Shown: positions 20,972 to 30,880 of the stretch, piece after piece
Numbering within the stretch: the stretch's first letter is position 1
How the letters are laid out: every line of letters begins with the position of its first letter
NCBI GenBank assembly: GCA_009602735.1
Contig: WELA01009192.1
Coordinates: 187,242-251,241 of the forward strand
Origin: Mesotaenium endlicherianum
Lineage: Eukaryota; Streptophyta; Zygnematophyceae; Zygnematales; Mesotaeniaceae
Reading direction: 5' to 3'
Length of the DNA stretch: 64,000 nt
The notes under the pieces: model-generated
What the model was told of the DNA's origin: nothing
Databases searched by the model: none
What the model saw: only the letters and a program-made list of their open reading frames with translations
Translations under genes and position numbers: made by a program

Positions 20972-22177
20972 GCAGAGTTGGTGGCTTGCCTAGCCAAAAT
21001 GGCTGGAATGGTAGCATCAGGTGAAGCTGAGCCTCTACTTCTGTGCAGTCCAGAGATCTAGAAAGATCAAGCTACTATGCACTGGCTGAAGACAGGATTT
21101 CACTTGGAAGGACTATCAGTGAAGGAGAAAGACCAGGTGAGCCATCGAGCTAACAGGTTTTGCTGGAAACGCAACAACCTCTTCAAAATTGAAGGTACTG
21201 GTCAGGAGAAGTTAGTGCCAGAACCCATCAGGAGACGAGCTCTTGTGCAGGAAATGCACGAGAACACTGGACACTATGGTGTCAAGAAGACGTATAGTCT
21301 TTTGGAGCTGTCTTACTGGTGGAGGGGCATGAAGCAGCAGTGTGAAGATGTGATCAAGGCTTGCCAAAGCTGCGATTGCGTCAAGGCTGGTTTTACCCAG
21401 CAACATCCACACTTGCAACCTTTGCCGATCATGGGCTTAGGCTACCGCTGGAGCTGCGATCTCGCAGGTGAGCTACCGCTGTCTAAGCGAGGTAACAAGT
21501 ATATCATGGTCATGATTGAGGAATTCTCTAAGTGGATAGAGGTTGTGTCTCTGACTGCTAAGGAGAGTCTAGGGACCGCGAAAGTGCTCCTCAATGGTGT
21601 GATTGTGCGTCATGGAGCTCCAGCAGAGGTGCTCACAGACCAAGGGTCTGATTTCCAAGGGTCTTTTCAGAAACTCTTGGACAGATGCTTCATCGATCAT
21701 CGCACTACGTCTAAAGATCATCCGCAAGCAGATGGTCTGGCAGAAAGGATGGTGCAAACCGTTAAGTCTGCTTTGCGCAAGTTTTGCCTCGAGCATGACA
21801 AGCGTGACTGGGATCTGGCCCTGCCATGGTTGCTTATGGGTTACAGATTTAGCAAGCAGGCTGCCTTGGCGAATTACTCGCCACATCAGATACTGTTTGG
21901 CAGAAGTCCAATAGTGCCCAGCAGCATCAAGCAGGAGATTGAACAGGTGAAAGACCTGGACAGCCATGAGGAACTGCTAAAGGTGATGGTACGCCGTAAG
22001 GCGTTATTTGAACGCAAGATGCCGGCTGCACTGGACAATCTGAAAATTGCACAGAAAAGAGATACGCAGCGTTACGCCAGGACGCGAGACGGGAGTCTGA
22101 CGGTGCCGCATGCGCAGCGCAAGCTACGGCCACCCAGGTACGGGAAGTCAACGTTGACTCACCGACCACTTGACTGA
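20972..22177 (+). pseudogene. Integrase of C1, C-terminus lost into 3' LTR
   Basis: Open from 21077 after a TAG at about 21059. The zinc-binding HHCC region reads HENTGHYG...CQSCD. The catalytic core has WSCDLAGELPL (Asp), VLTDQGSDFQG (Asp) and GLAERMVQTVKSALRKF (Glu). A conserved GPY-like tail begins (SPHQILFGRSPIVPSSIKQ, KAQKRDTQRYARTRDGS). At 22098 the ORF enters the LTR, so the last 30 or so residues are LTR-encoded. C2 continues at this place with the integrase C-terminal barrel and a PHD-like finger, so C1 has lost these. The enzyme inserts the cDNA into chromosomes. Confidence 0.87.
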
Positions 22178-23318
22178 TTTCGTCGCAGTCAGCGGTTATG
22201 TCAGCATCAAGACCACTGGCAAGGGGCCAATGTCAATATGCCCCACACCCAGGAAGTGGGGAGGTTTTGACAGCATAGACAGTCGCGAGACTAGAAGCTG
22301 GAGATCAGTAATGAGCCGCCCAGCAGGTACCAAGTCCGGTACTTTGTGACTGGCAGATTAAGCCAGGTCATGGCCGCAATGCCAAGATAGATTACGGCCG
22401 CCCGGCTGGGAATCTTGAGCAAGTGGCATTTGCTTGTACACACCGTTCAGGAGTTCTTAGCCATGAGCCAATCAGGCGTGACTGCCAGCTGAGAAGCCAA
22501 GCAGCCACGCGCGACAGTCACGAGGTGTGCATGCATGCTGAGTGACTACGAGTTTGAGTTGAGCATGGCTAGGCAGAAGCGACATGCAGCTAAGCTTTGT
22601 GACTAAGCACGGCATTCTCGAAGGATGACGCTGTGTGGTGCCTGCGAAAGGCACGAACCTTGCCTGAGACATGTCATTCACTCTCACGCACTTTTGCCAA
22701 GAAGCAGAGGAAGCAGAAGGAAGGAGAAGAAGGGCGCGAAGAAGAAGGAGTTCCCAAGGCCATTGGAGGGCCGAGGCCCCACGCTTCTGCCAACGCTGAA
22801 GATTCTTCTCAGGGTATCATAGATAAGTTAGGATTGTAGGAGTTCCCAAGAGGGAATCTCACTGTTGACAGCAGGAGGACTGCAGAATAGAATCTGCTAG
22901 GAGATTAGCACAAATTCGGCCAAACGTCACAAGTGTGTGTGAAGCAGCCTTAAAAATGGTGAGTTGTGTGTTAGTTTCCAGGTTTTCAGAAGTCGCATTT
23001 GCATCTCGAAGAGAGAGTGTAGTATTGACAGATAAAGCTCTCAGTGAAGAACTGAGTGAGCCCAGCCTGGCAGTGAAGAGCTGTTAAGGCGCGGAGTTAA
23101 GTGAAGAGCTTGACCCAGGCCAGCATAGACGTGTAGTTTCAAAGTTTTGTAAGCTGTGACTTGTGAAAGTTAAGCGAAAGCCTCAAGGGCGATTTTCTCT
23201 GAACCTAACGTTGTATGTCAAGCTGCTTAGAGTGTGATTTCTGCAAACTACAATTTGCTTGCCTGTGAACCCAAGAACTTTAAGGCATAAAGCCTATGTG
23301 GAAGTAAGAGACTTTCGT
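22098..23318 (+). repeat. 3' LTR of C1
   Basis: About 1.22 kb matching 12824-14043 with only scattered differences, among them small substitutions near 22130, 22270 and 22860. About 110 bp to the right (23319-23427) have no partner in the left repeat, so either the true LTR is longer and the left copy is truncated, or this is flanking DNA. B2 then interrupts. Confidence 0.8.
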
Positions 23319-23427
23319 TCTTGTAAGAGGAATTAAGGCAAGGCAAGTATTTTTAAATTTTCTGCTAAGGCTTACGATAAGCGGATGGTGAGGGTTGAGT
23401 AAAGTAGAACAAAGCCCTGAGAGTTGG

Positions 23428-23930
23428 TGTAGTGAAACAGATAGATGAAGTACTTAGTGAAATATAATACTTTATCTATTCAAGACAAGGATCTTTGAAC
23501 ACAAGTGGTAGCTTCTTGAAAGAGAGATGGCTTCTTGAAAGTTAATATATTTCTGGATTTTGGCAAGTACAAGAGTGACTCTGGAATGTCTTTCTATGTT
23601 CTAGCTCTTGTTTATATACTTGCTAAATAAAAAATTTCTAGGAAGGTGTATGTTGATGTTTTGGCACCCAACACATCCCAAAACCTGCCACCTCTTTCTA
23701 GAATAATGTACACATGTCCTTTTGACCTAAAAATGGCACATTTGACTTTTGCCACGTGGAATTCTTCTAGGTCTTTCCTCTAACTTCAAAAATGTCTTGG
23801 AAGGTTCAAAGGACATGAACCAAGTTACTAGAGTACCTATTCACACTTAACTCCACACAATACTACTCCAAATATATTTGAAAACATTAAAGTATATGCA
23901 AACTAATATGTAATAACTCAAATCACTACA
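23428..23930 (-). repeat. 3' LTR of B2
   Basis: 503 bp, TG...CA, about 97% like the 5' LTR by eye. At its U5 end it shares diagnostic bases with the B3 LTR (for example GATGAAG and GTGAAATATAAT) rather than with its own partner. Confidence 0.92.
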
Positions 23931-23941
23931 TCACCCCCCCG
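23931..23941 (-). other. Polypurine tract of B2
   Basis: CGGGGGGGTGA on the minus strand, immediately before the 3' LTR start TGTAGTG. Confidence 0.7.
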
Positions 23942-23961
23942 ATAGAAAAAGCGATGTCTCG

Positions 23962-24093
23962 GCGCGTCAAGTCAGGTCTTACACATGTGGAGCAAACTAG
24001 TCAACAGTTTCAAGTCAGATGCCACACATGTGAAGAGGACTAGTCAAAGGCGCCAAGTCAGGTGCTACACATGTAAGGTAGACTAGGCAAGGT
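23962..24093 (+). repeat. Three tandem units of about 44 bp in the B2 3' non-coding region
   Basis: Each unit carries CAAGTCAG, then two to six bases, then CACATGT and ACTAG(T/G)CAA. The units are imperfect. They lie between the polypurine tract and the end of pol, where regulatory or packaging sequences are sometimes found. Confidence 0.75.
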
Positions 24094-24699
24094 CGTAGGT
24101 GGTGTGACCTTATTGGCTAGCCTACTCCTTAATGATAAAGAAAATTGTACAAGTTGGCCCAGAATCTGCCACGAACTCAAAAATTCATAGCGGCCACAGA
24201 ACTGCTCCAAATCTGAAAATTCGAGTGCCAGACGGACCGCGTCGGAGAACTCTACCGGGTCACCAAATTTGAGAGCATTCTCATTTCTGGAGTGTCGTTG
24301 AGAGCTGAGAGAGTAGGCACTCCTCCAAATCTGTGCAGAAACTTCTGAAAATCATAAGTCCTTCTATGCTTCTCCAAATTCTGCAAACTAAGTTCCAAAC
24401 TGGGCGCTGTAAGATGTTCTACCAGAATCTTGAGTTTCAGAGCATTCCAAGTTCAGGGGAAGGCACAATGTCAGAAGGAATATTCTGTCCTAACAATGCC
24501 AGCAGCCTGACCCCCTTCTACTTAGAGCATCATATCTCCCTCCCCAGTGCTCCAAATTGAGCAAAGTTGGACTCTAAATGACCGGCTACTTATGGAATAC
24601 AGCCAGGTAAATTTTAAGAATTTATTTTGGAGAGACCTATTGCCAGTAGCAGTTTTAGTTTTCTGTCCAGAAACTGCAAGAAGAGAAAAGTGTCTAATG
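24094..24699. other. Non-coding 3' region of B2
   Basis: About 600 bp after the pol stop. No domain or good ORF on either strand. It contains repeated CTCCAAAT(C/T)TG words. Untranslated region by position. Confidence 0.5.
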
Positions 24700-27600
24700 T
24701 CATTTTTTCCTCTTTGTGGTTCTTGCAGGCTGCCTCCAAGGGGTCTTCTGCTGCTTCTTGATGGTGGCAGGCTGCCTCCCTGAAGTCTCCGGGCTTCTAG
24801 TAGAGAGACTTGGGACTGGTCCAAGATGGGGGTTGGCGGTATGGAAGCGCTTCAACTTTCGTTGAACTTTGTCAAGGTAGTGCGCCGCCACCCAACTATT
24901 CTCCGAATCTGGATATCCTTTCCACTTGATCAAGTATTGTTGCTGTCTCCTGAAATTTCTCATAGCCACTATGTCTTCCACTTCATACTCCAAATGATCA
25001 TCCACTATTGTTGGGGCTGGTGGGGTTGTCACACGTCCTGGGAACTTGTTGTCGGGTTGCACATACGGCTTGAAGAGGGAAGCGTGGAATACGGGGTCGA
25101 TGTGCATAGTCTGGGGAAGTTCTAGCTTGAAAGCAACGGGGTTGACTTGCTGGATAATCTTGAAGGGTCCCAAATACTTGGGAGAGAACTTGCTGCCGGC
25201 AGGCCTGTTGTTCAGGGAAATGTTCTTGGATGATAGTAACACGTTGTCACCCACTCTGTACGTAATTTCTCTTCTGGATCTGTTCGCCACTCTTGCTTGA
25301 GCATCTTGCGCGTGTTGTAGAGCTTTCTTCGCTGCTGTAAGGGCTGCTTCTAATGTCTCCATAAAATCTGTGGCTGCAGGTACTTCATCATGGCCAGCCG
25401 TGAAGCTCAGTGGCGTGGTCGGATGGAAGCCATAGTTGAGGAAGAATGGGGACTCTTGGGTAGAGGCCTGCGTAGTGTTGTTGTAGGCAAACTCGAGGGG
25501 GGTCAAGTACATGTCCCAATCTTGCTCGAGGGTAAACACGTAGGCTTTTAGAGAGGTCTTTAGGGTACGTTCATACGCTCGGTTTGCCCATCTGATTGTG
25601 GGTGGTAGGCAGTAGACATATCCAGCGATGTACCCAAGTTCTTGAAGAGATTTTTCCAGAAATGGCTTGTGAATCTTGGATCTCTATCTGACACAATTCT
25701 TGATGGTAGTCCATGGAGTCGGAAGATGTTGTCAAAGATGAGTCTTGCAAGTTGTGGTGCTGTAGCCTTAGTCGTCGTGGGAATAAAATGAGCCATCTTG
25801 GTAAGTCTGTCCACCACCGTGAGTATTGCATTATGGCCTCGAGGTGTCACGGGCAAGTCCACGATAAGGTCCATTGAGATGTCCGTCCATTGTCTTTCGG
25901 GGATTGGTAGTGGTTGGAGGAGTCCTCCCGCCTTTTGCGATGATGGCTTGATTCTTTGGCATGTGTCACAGCTCCTGCAGTACTCCTTGACTTGCTTAGA
26001 CATGCCTGGCCAACAATAAGTCCTAGCTAGAACGCCCGTGGTCCTTAGGATTCCAAAGTGTCCTCCAAGAGGGTTGTCGTGTGCTTCTCGTAGAAGCAAG
26101 AGCCGGAGGTCTAAGTCATTAGGAACACATCTCTGGCCCGTATCTTGCCTCACCCAATAATTGCCTTCTTGCTTCTTGCATGGGTCCAAGGCTGCTTCTC
26201 CGTTCTTGTAGTAAGGGTCTCTTTCATAGGCGGCTGAAAATCGAGCTTCCAGATCTGTCTTCAGGGATACCATCACTGCATTTAATTGCAGTCTTGAGAG
26301 GGGGTCAGCCGGGTTTGTCTTGCCGGGCTGGTACTGAATCGTGATGTTGTATTGTTGCAAGTATCCGCTCCATCTTGCTTGTCTCCTTGAGAGATACGGC
26401 TGCGTTTGGAGGTGCTTTAACGCCTCGTGGTCCGTGGTGACCAGTACTTTGCGTCCTTCAACGTAGCAGCGCCAAACCTTCAAGGCATGTACAATCGCCA
26501 ATGCCTCTCGCTCCGTGGTTGTATAATTTTGCTCGGCTGGATTTAGCTTCCTTGACTCGTAGGCGATGGGCTGCAGTCCCTTGCCTTGGTCTTGAAGCAG
26601 GATTGCTCCTATTGCATAGGAAGATGCATCGGTGATGACGTGGAAGGGCCAATCTGGGTTTGGACTTGGGAGTGTGAGCACCGGGGATGTGGTCAATCTT
26701 CGCTTTAACTCTTGAAATGCCTCTTCCTCTTTCTCGGTCCATGTATATAGCCTGTCCTTCTTGAGTAGATCTGTCAGGGGGGCTGCTATGTGCGAGAAGC
26801 CTTGGATGAATTTTCTGTACCAATTGGCAAATCCCAAGAATGACTGGAGTTCTTTCTTGGTCGTGGGGGTTGGCCATTCCTCCACCACCGTGGTCTTCTT
26901 GGGGTCCATCTTGATGCCATCAGCAGTCACGTGGAGACCTAGGAACTCCACTTCTTGTTTGGCAAACTCGCACTTTGACTCCTTCGCAAATAGCTTGTTT
27001 TGCTTCAATACTTCAAGGACTTCTTTCAAGTGTCTCGCATGCTCTTCAAGGGTCTTGCTGTAGATAAGGATGTCATCGATGAATACCACCACAAATCTGT
27101 CCAACATGGGCTGAAATATGGTGTTCATCATAGTCATGAAAGTTGCTGGCGCGTTGGTGAGTCCAAATGGCAGGACCATGAACTCAAAATGTCCATATCT
27201 TGTCCTGAATGCCGTCTTCTCTATGTCCGGTTCTGCGATGCGAATCTGGTGGTAGCCGCTCCGTAAGTCAATCTTCGTGAAGTACTTGGCTCCAACCAGC
27301 CGGTCCATGAGCTCATCCATGCGCGGCAGCGGGTATCGATTCTTGATGGTGATCTTGTTGAGGGCGCGATAGTCCACACACATCCTCAAGGTACCATCTT
27401 TCTTCTTGACAAATAGCACCGGGGCTCCAAATGGCGACTTGCTAGGTCGAATGAAGCCATGCTCCAGTAGCTCCTTGATTTGCTTCTTGACTTCGTCTAG
27501 CTCCGTGTATGACATTTTGAACGTAGGCCGAGAGATGGGCTTGCTTCCGGGCTCCAACTCTATCTTGTGGTCTACGAATCTTTTGGGGGGTAGGCCCTTG

Positions 27601-28364
27601 GGCAATTCCGGGGAGAACACTTCTTTGTAGTCCTCTAAGACTTCTTGTATCTCCTTGGGAACGGGGCTGCCTTCTTGACTCTCGATGTCTTTCTTGATGT
27701 CTTTTGGCGTGATCAAGGCCAAAAGAAGCTCGTGTCCCTTCCTCACAAGTCTCTTGAGTTGGAGGGCGGACAATAGTATCTCGTGTGCCGGCTTCTGGAT
27801 GTCTTGGGTCTGGATATTCTGGATTGCGCGCAAAATACAGATTCTTGAAGTGATGTCATTCTTGATCTTGATAGTACCGGTCCTCCAATCAACTTGGGGG
27901 TTGTGCTTGGTCAACCAAGGCGTCCCTAGGATGACGTCGTACTTGCCCAATTGCATGGGGGAGAACACTACTCTATCCTTGAAGGACTTGATAGAGAGTG
28001 CCAAGGGGTACGTCTTCTTGGAAGGGGTAGTATAGGAGAATCCATCGGGCATCATAATCTCCTCGTCGTGGTCAAGAGTTCGCATAGTAATACCGTGCTT
28101 GGTGGCAAAATCTGCAGCAATGAAGTTGCCTTGAGCTCCGCTATCCACCAAGATGTGGACCTTCTCTCCTCCAAGGTAACCTCTCAAACTCATTGGGGCT
28201 GGAACGTCGTCTTCAACGGGGGTCTCCACCTCACTTGGCGTGTTGCCTTCTCGTGAAGTGGGTCTTGGGGTGGTAGGCTCCTGGCCTACCGGCGCTGTCC
28301 GTTTTTTGACAACTTTTTGGGGCATGAAAGTGCACGATGGCCCTTTTCCTTGCAATAAAAGCAT
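24700..28364 (-). pseudogene. Pol polyprotein of B2 with C-terminal chromodomain (one frameshift)
   Basis: Pol is read by -1 frameshift from gag. Protease: [14 protein letters not shown] (D-S-G-A). [34 protein letters not shown], catalytic FIDDILIYS. RNase [25 protein letters not shown]. Integrase: zinc region with H, H and CRSCDTC; core Asp in MDLIVDLP, Asp in VSDRDPRF, Glu in DGQTERMN. The frame 28364-25560 ends early because of a one-base loss near 25568 (B1 has the extra base); the rest is open over 25539-24700. It ends in a chromodomain, YEVEDIVAMRNFRRQ then YLIKWKGYPDSENSWV, which in chromoviruses guides integration by binding modified histone tails. About 1,210 residues overall, normal for the family. 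Confidence 0.92.
28272..28307 (-). promoter_or_regulatory. -1 ribosomal frameshift signal between gag and pol of B2
   Basis: On the minus strand the heptamer A_AAA_AAC (28307-28301) is in phase with gag codons TCA AAA AAC. A 10-nt spacer (28300-28291) is followed by a perfect 7-bp hairpin GGTAGGC/GCCTACC with a 5-nt loop (28290-28272). The gag stop TAG sits within the hairpin. Slipping one base back continues exactly in the pol frame (RTAPVGQEP). All three features of a programmed -1 site are present and are conserved in B1. Confidence 0.8.
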
Positions 28365-29566
28365 AGTCCAGCCGTCATGAGAGCTTCTTTTTCAGCCGGG
28401 GAGAGTCTTGCTTTCACTCCTTGCTGGTTTCTTGCATCATAAGTGTCATTGGAGGGTCTTCCACTCTTCCGGGCAGCCGCGGGGTCCCTTTTAATAACTC
28501 CGATTTCCATGGGTGTGGGTCCAGATTCGGATGTGGAAGGGGCTGCGTACACCCGCGTCGTCGGTACCCGTGAAGATGAAGGCACGGAGTGCTTGAAATC
28601 CAAGGTATCCACCTTTTGGGCCACTTCAATGATCTTTGAGAAGTCCGTCAAGTCGCGTAACTCCACTTCCTTTGCCACCTTGGGTTTGAGGCCAAAGATG
28701 TAGCGGTCAATCTTCTCCTCGAGAGACATGTTGGGGATCTCAAGAGTGAGGGCGTGAAATCTGGATGTATACTCTTGAACGGACGTCGTTTGCTTGAGAT
28801 GGTGGAGCTTTCCTCGGGCAATCTTCTCCGCATTGATGGGCATGAATTGCTTCTTGAGGGCCTCACGAAAATCTGCCCATCTTGCATATGATGGTGGGGG
28901 CTCTTGGCCGAGCATGGGGTGCGCCATAGCTTGATATATAGCCGCTTGATAGTTACGCCACCATGATGTTGCTGCTCCTCTAAGTAAGGTAACGGCAAAG
29001 GGAACGTAGTCCTCCTCGGGTACTTCAAGGAATGCGAGGTACGTCTCCACTTGGTAGAGCCATAAATTCAGGTTGGCACCTTTCCCGGGGTTGAAAGTGT
29101 CGGGTTTGCCGGGCTTGATGAGTTTCCTTGCTCTCGTTGGCTCTTGTGGAGGCGCTTGAGCCGGGGCTGGATTTTGAGCATTGCTCGCAATAGGGGCAAC
29201 CATGGCAGCCATAGCTTCTCTTGACGCTTGCACGGTTGCTTCATAGGTGGCCAAGCCCACTTGGTTGTGGACGGTCATTAGGAAGGCTGCCCACTCATTT
29301 GCGGGAACTCCTTGTGGTGGGGTCAACTTTGCTATAGCGGCTGCCACGGGATTTGACGGTGCTCCTCCTTGTGGTGCTTCTTGTTGTTGCAGATTTCCTT
29401 GAGTAGGCTCTCCCATCGACGCTGGAGGAGGGTGTGCTCCTCCTTGTGGTGCTTCTTGTTGTTGCAGATTTTCTTGAGTGGGCTCTCCCATCGGCGCTGG
29501 AGGAGGGTGTCTTGGAGAGGAAGGGCTTCCTTCGAAAGCTTGCTGTTGGTCTTGAGGATCGGCCAT
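28286..29566 (-). CDS. Gag polyprotein of B2
   Basis: 426 residues from ATG 29566 ([13 protein letters not shown]), intact. The N-terminus has two tandem units of roughly 27 residues (MGEPTQ, then [10 protein letters not shown]). The middle is the retrotransposon-gag capsid domain: [59 protein letters not shown]. Near the C-terminus is the CCHC zinc knuckle [14 protein letters not shown] followed by basic residues. Gag assembles cytoplasmic particles and packages RNA. The stop lies within the frameshift hairpin, so a minority of ribosomes should extend into pol. This is the only full-length gag in the window. Confidence 0.93.
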   Translation of the reverse strand: MADPQDQQQAFEGSPSSPRHPPPAPMGEPTQENLQQQEAPQGGAHPPPASMGEPTQGNLQQQEAPQGGAPSNPVAAAIAKLTPPQGVPANEWAAFLMTVHNQVGLATYEATVQASREAMAAMVAPIASNAQNPAPAQAPPQEPTRARKLIKPGKPDTFNPGKGANLNLWLYQVETYLAFLEVPEEDYVPFAVTLLRGAATSWWRNYQAAIYQAMAHPMLGQEPPPSYARWADFREALKKQFMPINAEKIARGKLHHLKQTTSVQEYTSRFHALTLEIPNMSLEEKIDRYIFGLKPKVAKEVELRDLTDFSKIIEVAQKVDTLDFKHSVPSSSRVPTTRVYAAPSTSESGPTPMEIGVIKRDPAAARKSGRPSNDTYDARNQQGVKARLSPAEKEALMTAGLCFYCKEKGHRALSCPKKLSKNGQRR

Positions 29567-29589
29567 CTTCTTGTGCTACCAAAGTGCCT

Positions 29590-29602
29590 AGCTCCGATAC
29601 CA
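29590..29602 (-). other. Primer-binding site of B2
   Basis: TGGTATCGGAGCT on the minus strand, one base inside the 5' LTR end; same as in B1, B3 and A1. Confidence 0.8.
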
Positions 29603-29603
29603 C

Positions 29604-30106
29604 TGTAGTGAAACAGATAGATAAAGTACTTAGTAAAACAGAATACTTTATCTATTCAAGACAAGGATCTTTGAACACAAGTGGTAGCTTCTTGAAAGAG
29701 AGATGGCTTCTTGAAAGTTAATATATTTCTGGATTTTGGCAAGTACAAGAGTGATTCTGGAATGTCTTTCTATGTTCTAGCTCTTGTTTATATACTTGCT
29801 ACATAAGTAATTTCTAGGAAGGTGTATGTTGATGTGTTGGCACCCAACACATCCCAAAACCTGCCACCTCTTTCTAGAATAATGTACACATGTCCTTTTG
29901 ACCTAAAAATGGCACATTTGACTTTTGCCACATGGAGTTCTTCTAGGTCTTTCCTCTAACTTCGAAAATGTCTTGGAAGGTTCAAAGGACATGAACCAAG
30001 TTACTAGAGTACCTATTCACACTTGACTCCACACAATACTACTCCAAATATATTTGAAAACATTAAAGTATATGCAAACTAATATATAATAACTCAAATC
30101 ACTACA
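29604..30106 (-). repeat. 5' LTR of B2
   Basis: 503 bp, TG...CA, followed by target duplication GTTGG. The U5 half matches the B1 LTRs; the U3 half matches its own 3' LTR. Confidence 0.93.
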
Positions 30107-30164
30107 GTTGGTCATGGTTGCATGGTGCAAGTTCAGGAGCCCAGGGATGGGTTAACCCTGGTAT

Positions 30165-30350
30165 GGCTTGTCACCGACACACGTGCAAAGATCAGTCGAC
30201 CACGTTTTCCCGCACTTGAGGAGGGCCACCGACACATCGACCAGGTTGAAGGGACACTTGCTGAAAGGCCACGCAAGTGCCGAGGGACCGACACCGTTAG
30301 GCACGACACCAATCGGTGGTAAATCTGGAGTAGCGACCGCCTATAAAGAC
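30165..30350 (+). repeat. Dispersed CACCGACACA-containing repeat, copy 1
   Basis: About 185 bp homologous to 51186-51366 on the other strand. Both have CACCGACACA(C/T) twice, a GACCAGGT block, and ACACNTGCTGNAAAGC. Each copy lies just outside a C-family element (right of C1/B2, left of C2), so it may be part of the C-family 3' end or flank. Confidence 0.65.
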
Positions 30351-30880
30351 ACATTGGGGGCATTCCAAATTCCAACTGGTCGCTAATGCAAGGCTGGTAG
30401 GCTGGTAGTCTTGAACGAAACTCCACATCACCCAGATATATGTTGTGGGACGAGGATATGTTACAGGCGATTGAGGGCGGTTAGGGGCATCTTTTGCGCT
30501 GGGTCTCTGCGAATTATTAAAGCACACATCCTACGAAGTATGTGCATTCTCCGCTATAACTTCACTAATTTAAGGTGACGGTGTCGAAGTCTGTCTTAAT
30601 CGGCAACTATTAGGCACCTCAAATGATCTCTCTCTGTCTCTCATATGATCACTGTTACAGCCTTCTAAGACTACATTGAATGTTATCAACACAAATCTGC
30701 TTGAATGAAGATGCCACCTATATGCGTAGAGTGCTGAAATTGCAAGTGAGCTCTACTCAAGGGAATCAAGGGAAAGAGTAAATACAAGTAGGCCCTTTCC
30801 ATTGGTTGAGAAACACATGTACTGGAAGGAGCATAGTCTTTCGATTTAGCTAGAACAGGAAACGCGTCCTTGCTCTTACC
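30351..30880. other. Intergenic region upstream of the amino-acid transporter gene
   Basis: No ORF with recognisable content. It should contain the promoter and 5' leader of the gene starting at 30881; I cannot assign a TATA box with confidence. Confidence 0.4.

Larger units (their letters stand above)
12824..23427 (+). mobile_element. Ty3/gypsy element C1 carrying a DNA methyltransferase
   Basis: Plus-strand element bounded by homologous direct repeats of about 1.22 kb (12824-14043 and 22098-23318). Internal order: gag-like region, aspartic protease, linker, cytosine-5 DNA methyltransferase, linker, RT, RNase H, solo-LTR insertion, integrase. The order RT-RNase H-integrase marks Ty3/gypsy. 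The linkers, RT and integrase are homologous to C2 (51591-56621), which lacks the methyltransferase. The copy is dead: there is a deletion in RT, stops in RNase H, and an integrase cut by the 3' LTR. Right of 23318 the sequence continues about 110 bp without a match in the left repeat, then B2 begins, so the exact 3' end is unresolved. Confidence 0.85.
23428..30106 (-). mobile_element. Ty3/gypsy chromovirus B2, nearly complete
   Basis: 6,679 bp including two 503-bp LTRs, flanked by the 5-bp target duplication GTTGG (23423-23427 and 30107-30111). On the minus strand: 5' LTR, primer site, gag (29566-28286), -1 frameshift signal, pol (protease, RT, RNase H, integrase, chromodomain), about 760 bp non-coding, polypurine tract, 3' LTR. 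The only clear coding lesion is a one-base deletion near 25568 in the integrase. The chromodomain places it among chromoviruses. It lies in the 3' flank of C1. Confidence 0.93.
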
